The position numbers and the translations under genes are program-made. The notes beneath the pieces are model-generated. The model did not search any database and was not told the DNA's origin. It worked only from the letters and a program-made list of their open reading frames with translations. Shown here piece after piece: positions 6,641-16,546 of a stretch of 64,000 nucleotides of DNA (its first letter is position 1; every line of letters starts with the position of its first letter). Source of the stretch: Candidatus Thiodiazotropha endoloripes (lineage in GTDB: Bacteria > Pseudomonadota > Gammaproteobacteria > Chromatiales > Chromatiaceae); contig NZ_LVJW01000006.1 of NCBI RefSeq assembly GCF_001708965.1, forward strand, positions 1,364,001-1,428,000, given 5' to 3'.

Positions 6641-9628
6641 GTGGCCGAGTACGATTTTAAGCTTGATCTGAATGTGGAGAACAACTCCCATACTCAGCTG
6701 GTCAAGCGAATTCCAAAGGGTAGTCGAGTTCTGGAACTGGGTTGTGCGACCGGCTATATGTCTGAATACCTGCGCCGGGAACTCGACTGTTATGTGGTCG
6801 GTGTGGAGTATGATCGCGCCATGGCGCAGAAGGCGAAGCAGCACTGCGACCAGGTGATCGTTGGTGATGTGCAGAAGGATAACTGGTTGAAGTCACTGGG
6901 TGACGAACCCTTCGACATCATCACCTGTGCGGATATTCTGGAGCATCTGAGAGATCCGATCTCTCTGCTTAAAAAACTACCGAAATATCTGAAAGAGGAT
7001 GGGCGCCTGCTCGCTTCTCTGCCGAATGGTGCTCATGCGGCGTTGCGACTTGAGTTACTCGAGGGGCGATTCAGTTACGAGGATACCGGTCTTCTCGACC
7101 GGACCCATCTTCATCTCTTCAACTACCATTCATTGCGAGAGCTGTTCGTTCGCAGCGGTTTCCGGGTGGATGAACTTTCGTACACATTTCATGACATGGC
7201 GGATACGGAGATCGTTCGTCGCCTTGAGAATCTGGGACTGAGCGCTTCAGACAAAGCGCTGGGGATGTTTCATACGCCTGAGGCGGCGGCGTTTCAGTTC
7301 ATCGTCACGGCTCATCCGGACGAATTGGTATCCATCGAGGATTTTCCGGCTTTGACTGACAAACCGATGGAGTCCTCGATCGAGGTCTACCGGAATCTCT
7401 ACGATCAACTGCATCAGACCGGAGAGACGGCGGCGACCCGTCTTGAGATGGTGAATGAGCGCGATCAGCTGTTGCAGCAGCAGCGAGATGAGATGCATGG
7501 GTTGATCGAGGTGCGTGATCAGCTGGTGAATCAACAACAGGAGCTGAACAGGGTTCTTCATGAAACCCAGGCCAAACTGACTGACGAACAGGCGAAAAAC
7601 GATGAGCTATCCCATCAATATAAAATGAGTGAGCGGGCCGTTCGCTCGATGGGTCACGAAAAGGATGCGGTGGAACATCGGTTGAAGAGCGCTAAGCAGC
7701 ATCTACACGATGTGACCAACAGTACCGGCTGGCGTGTCTATACAAAACTGATGTTGCCGCTGAGTCTGTTCCGGCGCTTCAAGCCGGCCATTGGCGGCTT
7801 GATCAAAAACCCAAAAATGCTGGCAACCTGGGTCAAAGAGGGCAAGCGTCTCTACAAAGCCGGCGGGCTCACCGCGATCCGCAATCGGCTGACCGATCAT
7901 GCCTCGCCTACCTATACCTACTCCCTATGGATCAAGGATGTGGAGCCGGTTGGGCTGCCAAAACTTGAATCGATCGAAGCGCTGAACGAGTGGGAGGGTC
8001 GTCCTCTGATCTCGATTGTCATGCCGGTCTACAATGTGGAAGAGGCCTGGTTACGTGAAGCGATCGATTCCGTATTGGCACAGACCTACGATGACTGGGA
8101 GCTCTGTATTGCGGATGACGCTTCGACGAAAACCCATATCAAACGGGTATTGAAGGAGTATGAAACCCGTTTCAAGCGAATCAAGGTAGTCTATCGGGAA
8201 GAGAATGGGCATATCTCAGCGGCGACCAACTCTGCGCTTGAGCTGGCAACCGGCCAGTTCGTCGGTTTGATGGATCACGACGATGTATTGGCACCGCACG
8301 CCCTGTTTTTTGTTGCCCAGGAGATCATCCTTCATCCGGATGCCTCCGTCTTCTATTCGGATGAGGATAAGCTGAATAGTGAAGATGTGAGATACGACCA
8401 CTATTTCAAACCCGATTTCAATCCGGACCTGATGCGCTCGCATAACATGATCTGCCATTTCGGAGTCTACCGACGTTCACTGCTGGAGAAGGTGGGTGGT
8501 ATTCGGGAAGGTTATGAAGGGGCCCAGGACTACGATCTTGCGCTGCGTTGCCTGCGTGAGTTGGATACCCGCAAAGAGGTGCGGCACATACCCTGGATTC
8601 TCTACCATTGGCGTGCCATTCCTGAGAGCACCGCATCCGGTGCCGATGCAAAATCCTATGCCATGAAGGCGGCGATCAATGCGGTCAAGGATGATCTTGA
8701 GAGTCGTGGTATCGAGGCCAAGGTCAGCGAGTCAAAACTGATCGCCGGCATGATAAGAGTTGAGTATCCGTTGCCGGAAGTTCAGCCGTTGGTGTCGATT
8801 ATCATCCCGACACGCAATGGTGAAGCACTGGTTCGCCAGTGTATCGAAAGCATCAAAAATCGCACCGATTACAAAAACTATGAAATTGTGATCGTCGATA
8901 ATCAGAGTGATGATCCCAAGACCCTGGAATATTTCTCCCAACTGGCGTCGGTCGATAGAGTGAAGGTGATTCGATACGATCACCCCTTCAACTTTTCAGC
9001 GATCAACAATTTTGCGGTAAAACAGACAACAGGCGAACTGCTCTGTTTTATGAATGATGATATCGAAGTGATTTCCTCCGGTTGGCTGGATGAGATGGTC
9101 AGTCAGGGTGTGCGTCCTGAGATCGGCGCCGTCGGTGCCCGCTTGTGGTATCCGGATGGCCGCCTGCAGCATGGTGGTGTGGTGCTGGGTCTGGGTGGCG
9201 TGGCGGGCCATGCCATGAAATACACCTTTGAGGAGAATCGTGGCTATATGGGGCGTTCTGTGCTGGTGCAGAACTACACCGCGGTTACCGCAGCCTGCAT
9301 GCTGGTCAGAAGAGAGGTTTTCGAATCCGTTGACGGTTTCGATGAGGAGAACCTTGCGGTTGCCTTCAACGATGTGGATATCTGTATCCGTATCTATCAG
9401 CAGGGGTACAACAACCTCTGGACACCCTATGCTGAGTTTTACCACCATGAGTCAGCCTCCCGTGGTGCGGAGGATACGCCGGAGAAACAGCGCCGCTTCT
9501 CCGGAGAAGCGCAATACATGTTGGATAAGTACGGTCCCTTGCTTGAGCGGGATCCAGCCTATAACCCGAACCTGACCCGGTGTGGAGAGGATTTCTCTCT
9601 GAACTGGAAAGGGGTCGAAGAGGATTGA
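6641..9628 (+). CDS. methyltransferase - coiled coil - double GT2 glycosyltransferase fusion
   Basis: One 995-aa chain. Residues ~1-210 are a class I SAM methyltransferase (VLELGCATGYMSEYL near 30, ADILEHLRDP). Residues ~250-350 are Gln/Glu-rich coiled coil. Two GT-A fold GT2 domains follow: the first from ~454 (SIVMPVYN, ADDAS, MDHDDV), the second from ~716 (SIIIPTRNG, IVDNQSDD, MNDDIEV). It likely adds and caps sugars on a surface glycan: a methylating chain-terminator combined with polymerising transferases is known in ABC-exported O-antigens, and an ABC exporter lies nearby. GTG start at 6641, weak ribosome site. Confidence 0.9.
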   Translation: MAEYDFKLDLNVENNSHTQLVKRIPKGSRVLELGCATGYMSEYLRRELDCYVVGVEYDRAMAQKAKQHCDQVIVGDVQKDNWLKSLGDEPFDIITCADILEHLRDPISLLKKLPKYLKEDGRLLASLPNGAHAALRLELLEGRFSYEDTGLLDRTHLHLFNYHSLRELFVRSGFRVDELSYTFHDMADTEIVRRLENLGLSASDKALGMFHTPEAAAFQFIVTAHPDELVSIEDFPALTDKPMESSIEVYRNLYDQLHQTGETAATRLEMVNERDQLLQQQRDEMHGLIEVRDQLVNQQQELNRVLHETQAKLTDEQAKNDELSHQYKMSERAVRSMGHEKDAVEHRLKSAKQHLHDVTNSTGWRVYTKLMLPLSLFRRFKPAIGGLIKNPKMLATWVKEGKRLYKAGGLTAIRNRLTDHASPTYTYSLWIKDVEPVGLPKLESIEALNEWEGRPLISIVMPVYNVEEAWLREAIDSVLAQTYDDWELCIADDASTKTHIKRVLKEYETRFKRIKVVYREENGHISAATNSALELATGQFVGLMDHDDVLAPHALFFVAQEIILHPDASVFYSDEDKLNSEDVRYDHYFKPDFNPDLMRSHNMICHFGVYRRSLLEKVGGIREGYEGAQDYDLALRCLRELDTRKEVRHIPWILYHWRAIPESTASGADAKSYAMKAAINAVKDDLESRGIEAKVSESKLIAGMIRVEYPLPEVQPLVSIIIPTRNGEALVRQCIESIKNRTDYKNYEIVIVDNQSDDPKTLEYFSQLASVDRVKVIRYDHPFNFSAINNFAVKQTTGELLCFMNDDIEVISSGWLDEMVSQGVRPEIGAVGARLWYPDGRLQHGGVVLGLGGVAGHAMKYTFEENRGYMGRSVLVQNYTAVTAACMLVRREVFESVDGFDEENLAVAFNDVDICIRIYQQGYNNLWTPYAEFYHHESASRGAEDTPEKQRRFSGEAQYMLDKYGPLLERDPAYNPNLTRCGEDFSLNWKGVEED

Positions 9629-9633
9629 ACGAG

Positions 9634-9897
9634 ATGTCTGAAAAAGCCGATATCGAAGAGTTTACAGCACTGGCCAGCCGTTTTGTCGAGCTCGCCAATA
9701 AGATGAAGGATGAAGGCAAACCGGTGCAAATGGTCAATGCGGCCTTGATGTCTGCTTCAGCAACTTATGCTACCTATATCCATGCGGGTAACGAGGGTTA
9801 TCTGAAGCCCAGTGGGGTGAAAAAGCTGGTCGATACTTACAGCAATCAGGTTGAAAATATACAGAAGATAAAGAAGCAAGCGACAGATCAGGGGTAG
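9634..9897 (+). CDS. small helical protein, DUF3144-like
   Basis: Start set at ATG 9634, just after the fusion's stop; the open frame runs back inside that gene. The 87-aa product is predicted to be all alpha-helical and soluble, without Cys or signal peptide. The pattern FVELANKM ... VNAALMSASATYATYIHAG ... LVDTYSNQVENIQKI resembles DUF3144 small proteins of gammaproteobacteria, from memory. Function is unknown. It is probably co-transcribed with the glycosyltransferases, but the family is not normally linked to sugars. Confidence 0.7.
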   Translation: MSEKADIEEFTALASRFVELANKMKDEGKPVQMVNAALMSASATYATYIHAGNEGYLKPSGVKKLVDTYSNQVENIQKIKKQATDQG

Positions 9898-9969
9898 GCC
9901 GGCTTTTGTCGGTATAAATGTTTTCCCTGTCGTCGGGTAAATGATGCAACTCTACTGAACGATTCATAT

Positions 9970-10785
9970 ATGAAACTGGTTATCTCCATTGTTTATTATG
10001 ACAGTAGACTGGATATCTTGAGAGATACCCTGCAGAGCATCGTCAGCGCCCTCGATTACACCCTGGCTGAAAGAAGCGATCTTGAAGCGACGGTGGTGGT
10101 GGTCGATAACGGTAGTATCCTCAGCAAGGTCAAACAGCTGGTTGGGCAGGTTGTCGGAGCACGTAAGTATCAATGGATGGTAATCGGTACCGGTGGCAAT
10201 ATCGGCTATGGGGCAGCGCATAATCTGGTGATCCTCAACCAGGAGAGTGACTACCATCTGATCATCAATCCGGATGTGGAGGTTGTGCAGGATGCCTTCA
10301 GTGAAGCCCTCAATTATATGGAAAAACACCCGGAAGTGGGTTTGTTGTCTCCCTACTCGGAAGATCCGGATGGGCATAAGCAATATCTTTGCAAGCGCTA
10401 TCCCGCGGTGCTTGATCTTTTCCTGCGCGGTTTTGCACCACGAACCGTGAAGCGCTATTTTTCAGAGCGTCTGCAGGAGTATGAGATGCGCTATGAAATG
10501 GATCAGCATGCGCTGAGTAAGGAGGTTATGGCCAGCGGTTGCTTCATGTTTGTGCGCCACAGTGTGCTCGATAAGGTGAGAGGTTTTTCACCCGATTTCT
10601 TTGTCTACTTCGAGGACTTTGATCTTTCGATCAGGATCGCCAAACAATCGATCATCGCCTATGTGCCCGAAGTACGGATCGTGCACGGTGGTGGCAATGC
10701 CTCGAAGAAGGGGCTGAAGCATATCCTGATGTTTGCCAAATCGGCTTTCATTTTCTACCACATACATGGCTGGCGATGGGCTTAG
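9970..10785 (+). CDS. GT2 family glycosyltransferase (rhamnosyltransferase-like)
   Basis: A 271-aa GT-A fold enzyme. The N-terminus has VISIVYYDSRLDILRDTLQS, then VVVVDNGS near residue 45, GGNIGYGAAHNL near 75 and NPDVEV near 92, the order found in dTDP-rhamnosyl/GT2 transferases. The acceptor-side region has ASGCFMFVRHSVLDKVRGF and YFEDFDLSIRI. No membrane segment. It likely adds one sugar to the lipid-linked glycan in the cytoplasm. The next gene begins 16 bp downstream. Confidence 0.88.
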   Translation: MKLVISIVYYDSRLDILRDTLQSIVSALDYTLAERSDLEATVVVVDNGSILSKVKQLVGQVVGARKYQWMVIGTGGNIGYGAAHNLVILNQESDYHLIINPDVEVVQDAFSEALNYMEKHPEVGLLSPYSEDPDGHKQYLCKRYPAVLDLFLRGFAPRTVKRYFSERLQEYEMRYEMDQHALSKEVMASGCFMFVRHSVLDKVRGFSPDFFVYFEDFDLSIRIAKQSIIAYVPEVRIVHGGGNASKKGLKHILMFAKSAFIFYHIHGWRWA

Positions 10786-10801
10786 GCCCGGATAGACTCA
10801 G

Positions 10802-11743
10802 GTGGCCAATAACACAATCGAACTGGAGTCCAGACCCTGTCCGCTGGGGTGTCCTTCGGCTGATCAGCCGGTGTTGACCGGACATGACCGGATCAACAAT
10901 CTGCCCGGCGAGTTTCAGGTGGTGCGTTGTGACAGCTGCGGCCTGTTGAGAACGGATCCCCGACCGACACCAGCCAGCATGGGTTTCTACTATCCGGACG
11001 ATTATCCTCCCTATCTGGGCACGCAGGTAAAATCCCGCAATGGCTCCGGAGGGCTTAAGCGCTGGATAAAATCCCTGCTCGATACCAAGGCTCAGGCAAT
11101 CCCTGAATTGCAACCGGGCAGAATGCTCGAGGTGGGCTGCGCTTCCGGTAACTATCTGCATAAAATGGCCAATCAGGGCTGGCAGGTAAAAGGCATCGAG
11201 TATTCACCACAGGCAGCGGCATCCGCCAGAGAGAACGGTTATCAGGTCCATACCGGATCCCTGGAATCGGTCGACCTCGACGCGTCAGAACTTGACCTGA
11301 TCACCGGCTGGATGGTGCTCGAACATCTTCATGATCCTCTCATGGGATTGAAAAAACTCTATGGCTGGGCAAAACCCGGCGCCTATCTTGCCCTCTCGGT
11401 ACCGAATGCGGCATCCCTCGAATTCAAGCTGTTTCAATCCCGCTGGTTTGCCTTGCAGCTGCCCAACCATCTCTACCACTTCACCCCTGAGACCATAACC
11501 AAACTGCTCCAGCAGGCTGGCTGGGAAGTTGAGGCCGTGCACCATCAGCGGGTGCTCAGCAGTCTCTTCTCCAGCTTGGGCTATCTGCTGCAGGAGCGCG
11601 GCTGGCATCGGCTGGAGCGCTGGGTTGTCGGTCGTCCCTCTGATAAAGTGCGTTTGTATCAGTTGCTCTATCCGTTTGCCTGTGTTGCGGCCATCTTCGG
11701 TCAGACCGGGCGTATGACGGTGTGGGCGAAAAAGCCGGATTGA
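10802..11743 (+). CDS. class I SAM methyltransferase with N-terminal zinc ribbon
   Basis: A 313-aa protein. Cys13, Cys17, Cys43 and Cys46 (CX3C ... CX2C) form a zinc ribbon. A linker with RTDPRP and FYYPDDYPPY follows, then a methyltransferase with MLEVGCASGNYL near 108 and TGWMVLEHLHDP. This two-part arrangement is common in O-antigen and sugar-tailoring loci. GTG start. The substrate is probably a nucleotide sugar or growing glycan (inference from the neighbours). Confidence 0.85.
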   Translation: MANNTIELESRPCPLGCPSADQPVLTGHDRINNLPGEFQVVRCDSCGLLRTDPRPTPASMGFYYPDDYPPYLGTQVKSRNGSGGLKRWIKSLLDTKAQAIPELQPGRMLEVGCASGNYLHKMANQGWQVKGIEYSPQAAASARENGYQVHTGSLESVDLDASELDLITGWMVLEHLHDPLMGLKKLYGWAKPGAYLALSVPNAASLEFKLFQSRWFALQLPNHLYHFTPETITKLLQQAGWEVEAVHHQRVLSSLFSSLGYLLQERGWHRLERWVVGRPSDKVRLYQLLYPFACVAAIFGQTGRMTVWAKKPD

Positions 11744-11816
11744 GCGAGTACGCTCGGTTTGCCCTGTGGTTGATGAGCAGATCAGCCGGGGCAATGAAAA
11801 AATCGACAAGCGCCCT

Positions 11817-13337
11817 ATGAACGATAGACAGAAAGAACTCACAAGCGGTAACCGGTTGGCGAAAAACGTCATCTGGAATCTACTCAGTGTGGCGGTTCCG
11901 TTTCTGGTCGCTATCGTTACCATTCCAATCCTCATCGATGAGATCGGTAAGGAGCGCTTTGGTCTGTTGGCCATCAGCTGGATGTTCGTCGGCTATTTCA
12001 GCCTGTTCGACTTCGGTCTCGGACGTGCGCTGACGGTACTGGTGGCGAAGTGTCTTGGAGAGGAGCGGGAGGCTGATATCCCGGCCCTGACCTGGACCGC
12101 ACTGACCCTGATGGCCATTCTCGGTGTTGCCGGATTCATCATCATCCTGATCATTTCGCCCTGGCTGGTCGGCACGGTATTGAATGTGCCTGCTCAGCTG
12201 CAAGACGAAACCCTCAAGGCCTTCTACCTGTTATCGGCATCCATACCCCTGGTGATCACCACGGTCGGTCTGCGCGGGGTGATCGCGGCCTATCAGCGTT
12301 TCGATCTGCTTACCGCGATCCGCATTCCGATGGGTATTCTGACCTTTCTTGGCCCAGTCGCGGTACTGCCCTTCTCAAACAGTCTCTATCCGATCGTCGG
12401 GGTGCTGGTCGCCGGACGACTGCTGGCCACCATTGCCCATCTGCTGTTGCTGTTTCGTATCGTGCCCGAGGTTCGGCAGGGTTATCACTACGACAAGAGT
12501 CAGACCCGCCCATTGCTGGGCTTTGGCGGCTGGATGACGGTCAGCAACATGGTGGTGCCACTGATGGTCTCGATGGACCGCTTTGTTATCGGTGCGGTAT
12601 TGACGGTTACCGCAGTGGCCTTCTATACCACGCCCTATGAGATTGTCTCCCGCCTGCTGGTGATTCCCGTTGCGGTGGTTTCGGTACTGCTGCCTGCCCA
12701 ATCGACCACACTGGCGAGGGGTGGGATCGAAGACCGGGAGCATTCCGCGCGACTCTTCAACAAAGGGTTGAGTTATATCTCCATCGCCCTGTTTCCACTG
12801 ATTATCCTGATCATCGCCTTCTCCTATGACGGGTTGAATCTGTGGGTTGGCGGGGAGTTTGCCGAAAACGGCTATCTGGTGATGCAGTGGCTGGCGGTCG
12901 GGGTTTTCTTCTACGGCCTCTCCCTGGTGCCGTTCAATCTGGTGCAGTCTGCAGGCCATCCTGATTGGTCTGCCAAGTTGCACTTGCTGGAGCTGCCCCT
13001 CTATCTGGCGGCCCTGTGGTGGGCGCTGTCGGCCTATGGGATTTTAGGCGCCGCCGTGGTCTGGACCTTGCGCGCCTTTGTCGATGCGCTCGCCCTGTAT
13101 GTGATGGCGTTGCTGTTGATTCCGGAGTGCCGCACTTCGATCCGCCGTTTCATGCTCTCCATGGGGGGCGCCGTGATGCTGTTTCTGCTCACCGCCCAGT
13201 TGGATGGCCTGTTGATCAAATTTCTCTTCAGTTCCCTGTTGCTGTTGTTGTTCGGGCTGTTTGTCTGGCGCTTGGTGCTGCAACAGAATGAGCGCAACTG
13301 GCTGCTGCGCATGCTGCATCTGAGGCCGGCACAATGA
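11817..13337 (+). CDS. Wzx-like polysaccharide flippase
   Basis: A ~506-aa integral membrane protein with about 14 hydrophobic segments and the start NRLAKNVIWNLLSVAVPFLVAIVTIPILIDEIG, typical of the polysaccharide transporter/MOP superfamily that flips undecaprenyl-linked glycans. I chose ATG 11817; an in-frame GTG at 11766 would add 17 residues, and neither has a clear ribosome site. The stop overlaps the next start by 4 bp (ATGA). Its presence beside an ABC exporter is notable. Confidence 0.85.
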   Translation: MNDRQKELTSGNRLAKNVIWNLLSVAVPFLVAIVTIPILIDEIGKERFGLLAISWMFVGYFSLFDFGLGRALTVLVAKCLGEEREADIPALTWTALTLMAILGVAGFIIILIISPWLVGTVLNVPAQLQDETLKAFYLLSASIPLVITTVGLRGVIAAYQRFDLLTAIRIPMGILTFLGPVAVLPFSNSLYPIVGVLVAGRLLATIAHLLLLFRIVPEVRQGYHYDKSQTRPLLGFGGWMTVSNMVVPLMVSMDRFVIGAVLTVTAVAFYTTPYEIVSRLLVIPVAVVSVLLPAQSTTLARGGIEDREHSARLFNKGLSYISIALFPLIILIIAFSYDGLNLWVGGEFAENGYLVMQWLAVGVFFYGLSLVPFNLVQSAGHPDWSAKLHLLELPLYLAALWWALSAYGILGAAVVWTLRAFVDALALYVMALLLIPECRTSIRRFMLSMGGAVMLFLLTAQLDGLLIKFLFSSLLLLLFGLFVWRLVLQQNERNWLLRMLHLRPAQ

Positions 13338-14401
13338 AGGTGTTGCTGCTCAGTCGGTATCCGCGGCTTGGTGCCAGCAGTCGGTTGCGGTCCTATCAGT
13401 ATCTGCCGGGACTGGCCGGCAATGGCATCGAGGTGACTGTTTCGCCACTCTTTTCAGAGGCCTATCTGGAAGATTTCTATCGATCGGGAAAAAAGCGGCC
13501 TGCCGCCCTGTTCTCGGCCTATTGGGTGCGATTGAAACAGCTGTTCAAGGCGCGGGAGTTCGACCTGTTATGGGTGGAAAAGGAGTTGTTCCCCTGGATG
13601 CCCGCATTTGTCGAGCAGCTGCTCAAACGCTTGGGATTTCAGCTGTTGGTCGACTACGATGATGCAATCTTCCACCGTTACGATCAATCCGGATCCGCCC
13701 TGGTGCGTACCCTGCTGGGACAAAAGATCGATCGGGTGATGTCCAGTGCAGCCCTGGTCACGGCCGGTAATGACTATCTTGCGAAGCGGGCGGAAGCGGC
13801 AGGCGCACCCCGGGTGATGCGGCTGCCGACGGTGCTGGATGTGGACCGTTATAAGCCTAAGACAGTAAGTGAGCATTCACCTTTTACCGTCGGCTGGATC
13901 GGTTCTCCCACCACTGCCGGCTATCTGGATCTGCTCCGCGAGCCACTCTGTTCGGTTGCAGAAAAGCACCCGGTCCGACTGATGGTGGTCGGTGCCCGGA
14001 TCGAACCGATTGCCGGTCTGCCGGTGGAGTGTGTCGATTGGTCGGAAGCGCGAGAGGCAGAGCTGATCCAGCAGTTCGATGTGGGGGTGATGCCGCTGAC
14101 GGATCAGCTTTGGGAAAAAGGAAAATGTGGCTATAAGCTGATCCAGTATATGGCTTGCGCGTTGCCGGTGATCGCATCACCGATTGGGGTCAACCGGGAG
14201 ATCGTCGAGCATGGGGTGGATGGTTATCTGGCTGAGGATGCTGCAGCCTGGGAGTCGGCGCTGATCAGTCTGATCGAGAGTGCGCCACTCAGGCAGGAGA
14301 TGGGTAGAATAGGCCGTGCCAAGGTAGAGCAGCACTACTCACTGGCGGTGATGACCGGGCGGCTGGTTTCAGCAATCAGACAATCGGCAAAAGAGCAATA
14401 G
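13334..14401 (+). CDS. glycosyltransferase (GT4-like)
   Basis: A 355-aa GT-B fold enzyme translationally coupled to the flippase. The N-terminal half begins MKVLLLSRYPRLGASSRLRS with LVDYDDAIFHRYD near 110. The C-terminal half has TVGWIGSPTTAGYL near 184, GVMPLTDQLWEKGKCGYKLIQYMACALPVIASPIG near 250-285 (the acidic EX7E motif is replaced by a KCGYK variant seen in related enzymes) and SLI near the end. It probably adds a sugar to the surface glycan. Confidence 0.87.
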   Translation: MKVLLLSRYPRLGASSRLRSYQYLPGLAGNGIEVTVSPLFSEAYLEDFYRSGKKRPAALFSAYWVRLKQLFKAREFDLLWVEKELFPWMPAFVEQLLKRLGFQLLVDYDDAIFHRYDQSGSALVRTLLGQKIDRVMSSAALVTAGNDYLAKRAEAAGAPRVMRLPTVLDVDRYKPKTVSEHSPFTVGWIGSPTTAGYLDLLREPLCSVAEKHPVRLMVVGARIEPIAGLPVECVDWSEAREAELIQQFDVGVMPLTDQLWEKGKCGYKLIQYMACALPVIASPIGVNREIVEHGVDGYLAEDAAAWESALISLIESAPLRQEMGRIGRAKVEQHYSLAVMTGRLVSAIRQSAKEQ

Positions 14402-14473
14402 CCGCGTAGTTGAGCCGGCTCTGAATATGTGGATTTCAGCGATAGGCAATCTTAAGAAAGTGGTTTCCGATAC

Positions 14474-15604
14474 ATGAAGCAGCAGCTTGTACTATTTGTC
14501 GTCAACGATGCCGGTTTTTTTCTCTCTCACCGGTTACCCCTGGCCCAGGCGGCGCGGGATCAGGGGTATAAGGTTGCGGTTGCGACACCCACTTCGGATG
14601 CAGTGGGACAGGTCGAGGCGGAGGGTTTCAGGCACTACGCCGTCCCCCTGAGTCGGGGCGGTGCCAATCCACTGGCCGAGATCAAGACAATTCTCGGTCT
14701 CTACAGGCTCTATAAAGAGCTGCAGCCGACCCTGGTTCACCATGTCACCATCAAGCCGGTGTTGTATGGCACCCTGGCTGCCCGCCTGGCCGGGGTTTCT
14801 GCCGTTGTCAACGCGATATCCGGACTTGGCTTTGTGTTTCTCGCCCGTGGCTGGTTCAGCTCCCTGGCCCGGGTGGCGGTATTGAACAGCTATCGCTGGC
14901 TCTTTTCCAGGGATCGCCTGTGGGTCATTGTGCAGAACAATGATGACTACCACTATCTGCTTGATGAGGGTTGCCTGAGCCAGGAGAAGATCGAGCTGAT
15001 CCGGGGCTCCGGGGTCGATCTGTCCCAATTCAATATGACCCCGGAAACTGCTCAGGTGCCGTTGGTGGTCCTGCCGGCGCGGATGCTCTGGGACAAGGGG
15101 GTTGGTGAATTTGTAGCGGCTGCGCAGAAGTTGCACGCCATGGGGGTTAAGGCCCGCTTTGCCCTGGTCGGCGGCATCGATCCGAGTAATCCGAAATCGG
15201 TGCCGGCTAAAAAACTGGCTGAATGGGCGCGGGAGAGTGATGTGGAGTGGTGGGGAAACCGCCAGGATATGTCCGCTGTGTTTCGGCGCGCCAACATCAT
15301 CTGCCTGCCTTCATACCGTGAGGGATTGCCGAAGGTGCTGCTCGAGGCGGTAGCCAGCGGCCGGGCGATTGTCACTACCGATGTGCCGGGTTGTCGCGAA
15401 GTGGTGATTGATGGTGAAAATGGTCTGTTGGTGCCAGCTCGTCAAAGTGAGCCGCTCGCTGAGGCGCTGGAGAAGCTGATCAATCGTCAAGCACTGCGTC
15501 AATCGATGGGTGAGCGTGGCCGACAGATGGCTGAGTCCGAGTTTTCCATCGAACAGGTGATTGAGCAGCACATGTCGATCTACAGGCAGGCGCTCGATTC
15601 ATGA
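14474..15604 (+). CDS. glycosyltransferase family 4 (PglA-like)
   Basis: A 376-aa GT-B enzyme. The N-terminal domain has NDAGFFLSHRLPLA, the typical opening of transferases acting on undecaprenyl-diphospho-sugars (PglA/WbpH-like), and HHVTIKPVLYG near 95. The C-terminal domain has PARMLWDKGVGEFV near 199, the EX7E-type SYREGLPKVLLEAVASG near 280 and TTDVPGCREVV. It probably extends the glycan at the inner-membrane cytoplasmic face. It ends in a 4-bp ATGA overlap with the epimerase gene. Confidence 0.88.
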   Translation: MKQQLVLFVVNDAGFFLSHRLPLAQAARDQGYKVAVATPTSDAVGQVEAEGFRHYAVPLSRGGANPLAEIKTILGLYRLYKELQPTLVHHVTIKPVLYGTLAARLAGVSAVVNAISGLGFVFLARGWFSSLARVAVLNSYRWLFSRDRLWVIVQNNDDYHYLLDEGCLSQEKIELIRGSGVDLSQFNMTPETAQVPLVVLPARMLWDKGVGEFVAAAQKLHAMGVKARFALVGGIDPSNPKSVPAKKLAEWARESDVEWWGNRQDMSAVFRRANIICLPSYREGLPKVLLEAVASGRAIVTTDVPGCREVVIDGENGLLVPARQSEPLAEALEKLINRQALRQSMGERGRQMAESEFSIEQVIEQHMSIYRQALDS

Positions 15605-16542
15605 AAAAGATCCTGGTTACCGGCGCGAATGGATTTGTCGGCACGCATCTCTGCCCCTATCTGGTCGATCAGGGCTATTCGGTGCGCGCTGCGCTACGCA
15701 GCCGACAAACGGAGTGGCCGGTTGGCGAACAGACAGTGGTGGGGGATATCTCCGCCGACAGCGATTGGCAGCAGGCCCTGCAGAGTGTGGATAGTGTGAT
15801 CCACCTGGCGGGTCGTGCCCATGTGATGCGGGAGAGTAGAGACGATCCACTGAGTCTGTTCCGTCAGGTCAATGTGGCGGGCAGTCTGCGGCTGGCGGAA
15901 CAGGCGGTGGCCGCCGGGGTCAGGCGCTTCGTCTACCTGAGCAGTATCAAGGTCAACGGGGAGAGCAGTTCGGTGAGGCCTCTGGCTGCCGATGATCCGG
16001 CCAGGCCGGAGGATGCCTATGGTCAATCCAAATGGGAGGCAGAGCAGGCCCTCAGGGATTGCTTGGCAGATCGTGATACGGAGCTGGTGATCGTTCGGCC
16101 GGTGCTGGTCTACGGAGCTGGTGTGAAGGGCAATCTGCAGAGCCTGGTGCGCTGGATCCGCAAGGGTGTGCCACTGCCATTGGCCGGGGTGGATAACCGG
16201 CGCAGCCTGGTTGGGATCGATAATCTGCTCGATTTTCTGCAGCTCTGTATAGAGCATCCTGCGGCCGCCGGAGAAGCGTTTCTGGTGGCCGATGGTGAGG
16301 ATCTCTCCACTCCCCAGCTGATCCGCATGCTGGCGGAGGCGATGGGGGTGAAGGCGAAACTCTTCCCCGTGCCGGAGATGATGTTACATCTGCTGGGCAG
16401 GCTGAGTGGTAGATCGGCTGCCGTCGACCGGCTGTGTGGCGACCTTCAGGTGGATCTCGATAAAAACCGGCGTCTGTTGGGCTGGACACCCAAGCGAACT
16501 GTCGCAGCGGGACTCAGGGATATGATCGGAGGAATGGATTAG
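15601..16542 (+). CDS. NAD-dependent epimerase/dehydratase (WbpV-like nucleotide-sugar enzyme)
   Basis: A 313-aa extended short-chain dehydrogenase. The Rossmann motif GANGFVGTHL is at 8-17, VIHLAGRAHVM near 62, and the catalytic Tyr-Lys pair in YGQSKWEAE near 140. Family members next to a WecA/WbpL-type transferase often act on UDP-4-keto or UDP-GlcNAc-derived sugars (for example reduction to D-FucNAc or 4-epimerisation). The sequence does not tell which. Coupled to both neighbours. Confidence 0.85.
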   Translation: MKKILVTGANGFVGTHLCPYLVDQGYSVRAALRSRQTEWPVGEQTVVGDISADSDWQQALQSVDSVIHLAGRAHVMRESRDDPLSLFRQVNVAGSLRLAEQAVAAGVRRFVYLSSIKVNGESSSVRPLAADDPARPEDAYGQSKWEAEQALRDCLADRDTELVIVRPVLVYGAGVKGNLQSLVRWIRKGVPLPLAGVDNRRSLVGIDNLLDFLQLCIEHPAAAGEAFLVADGEDLSTPQLIRMLAEAMGVKAKLFPVPEMMLHLLGRLSGRSAAVDRLCGDLQVDLDKNRRLLGWTPKRTVAAGLRDMIGGMD

Positions 16543-16546
16543 AGCC

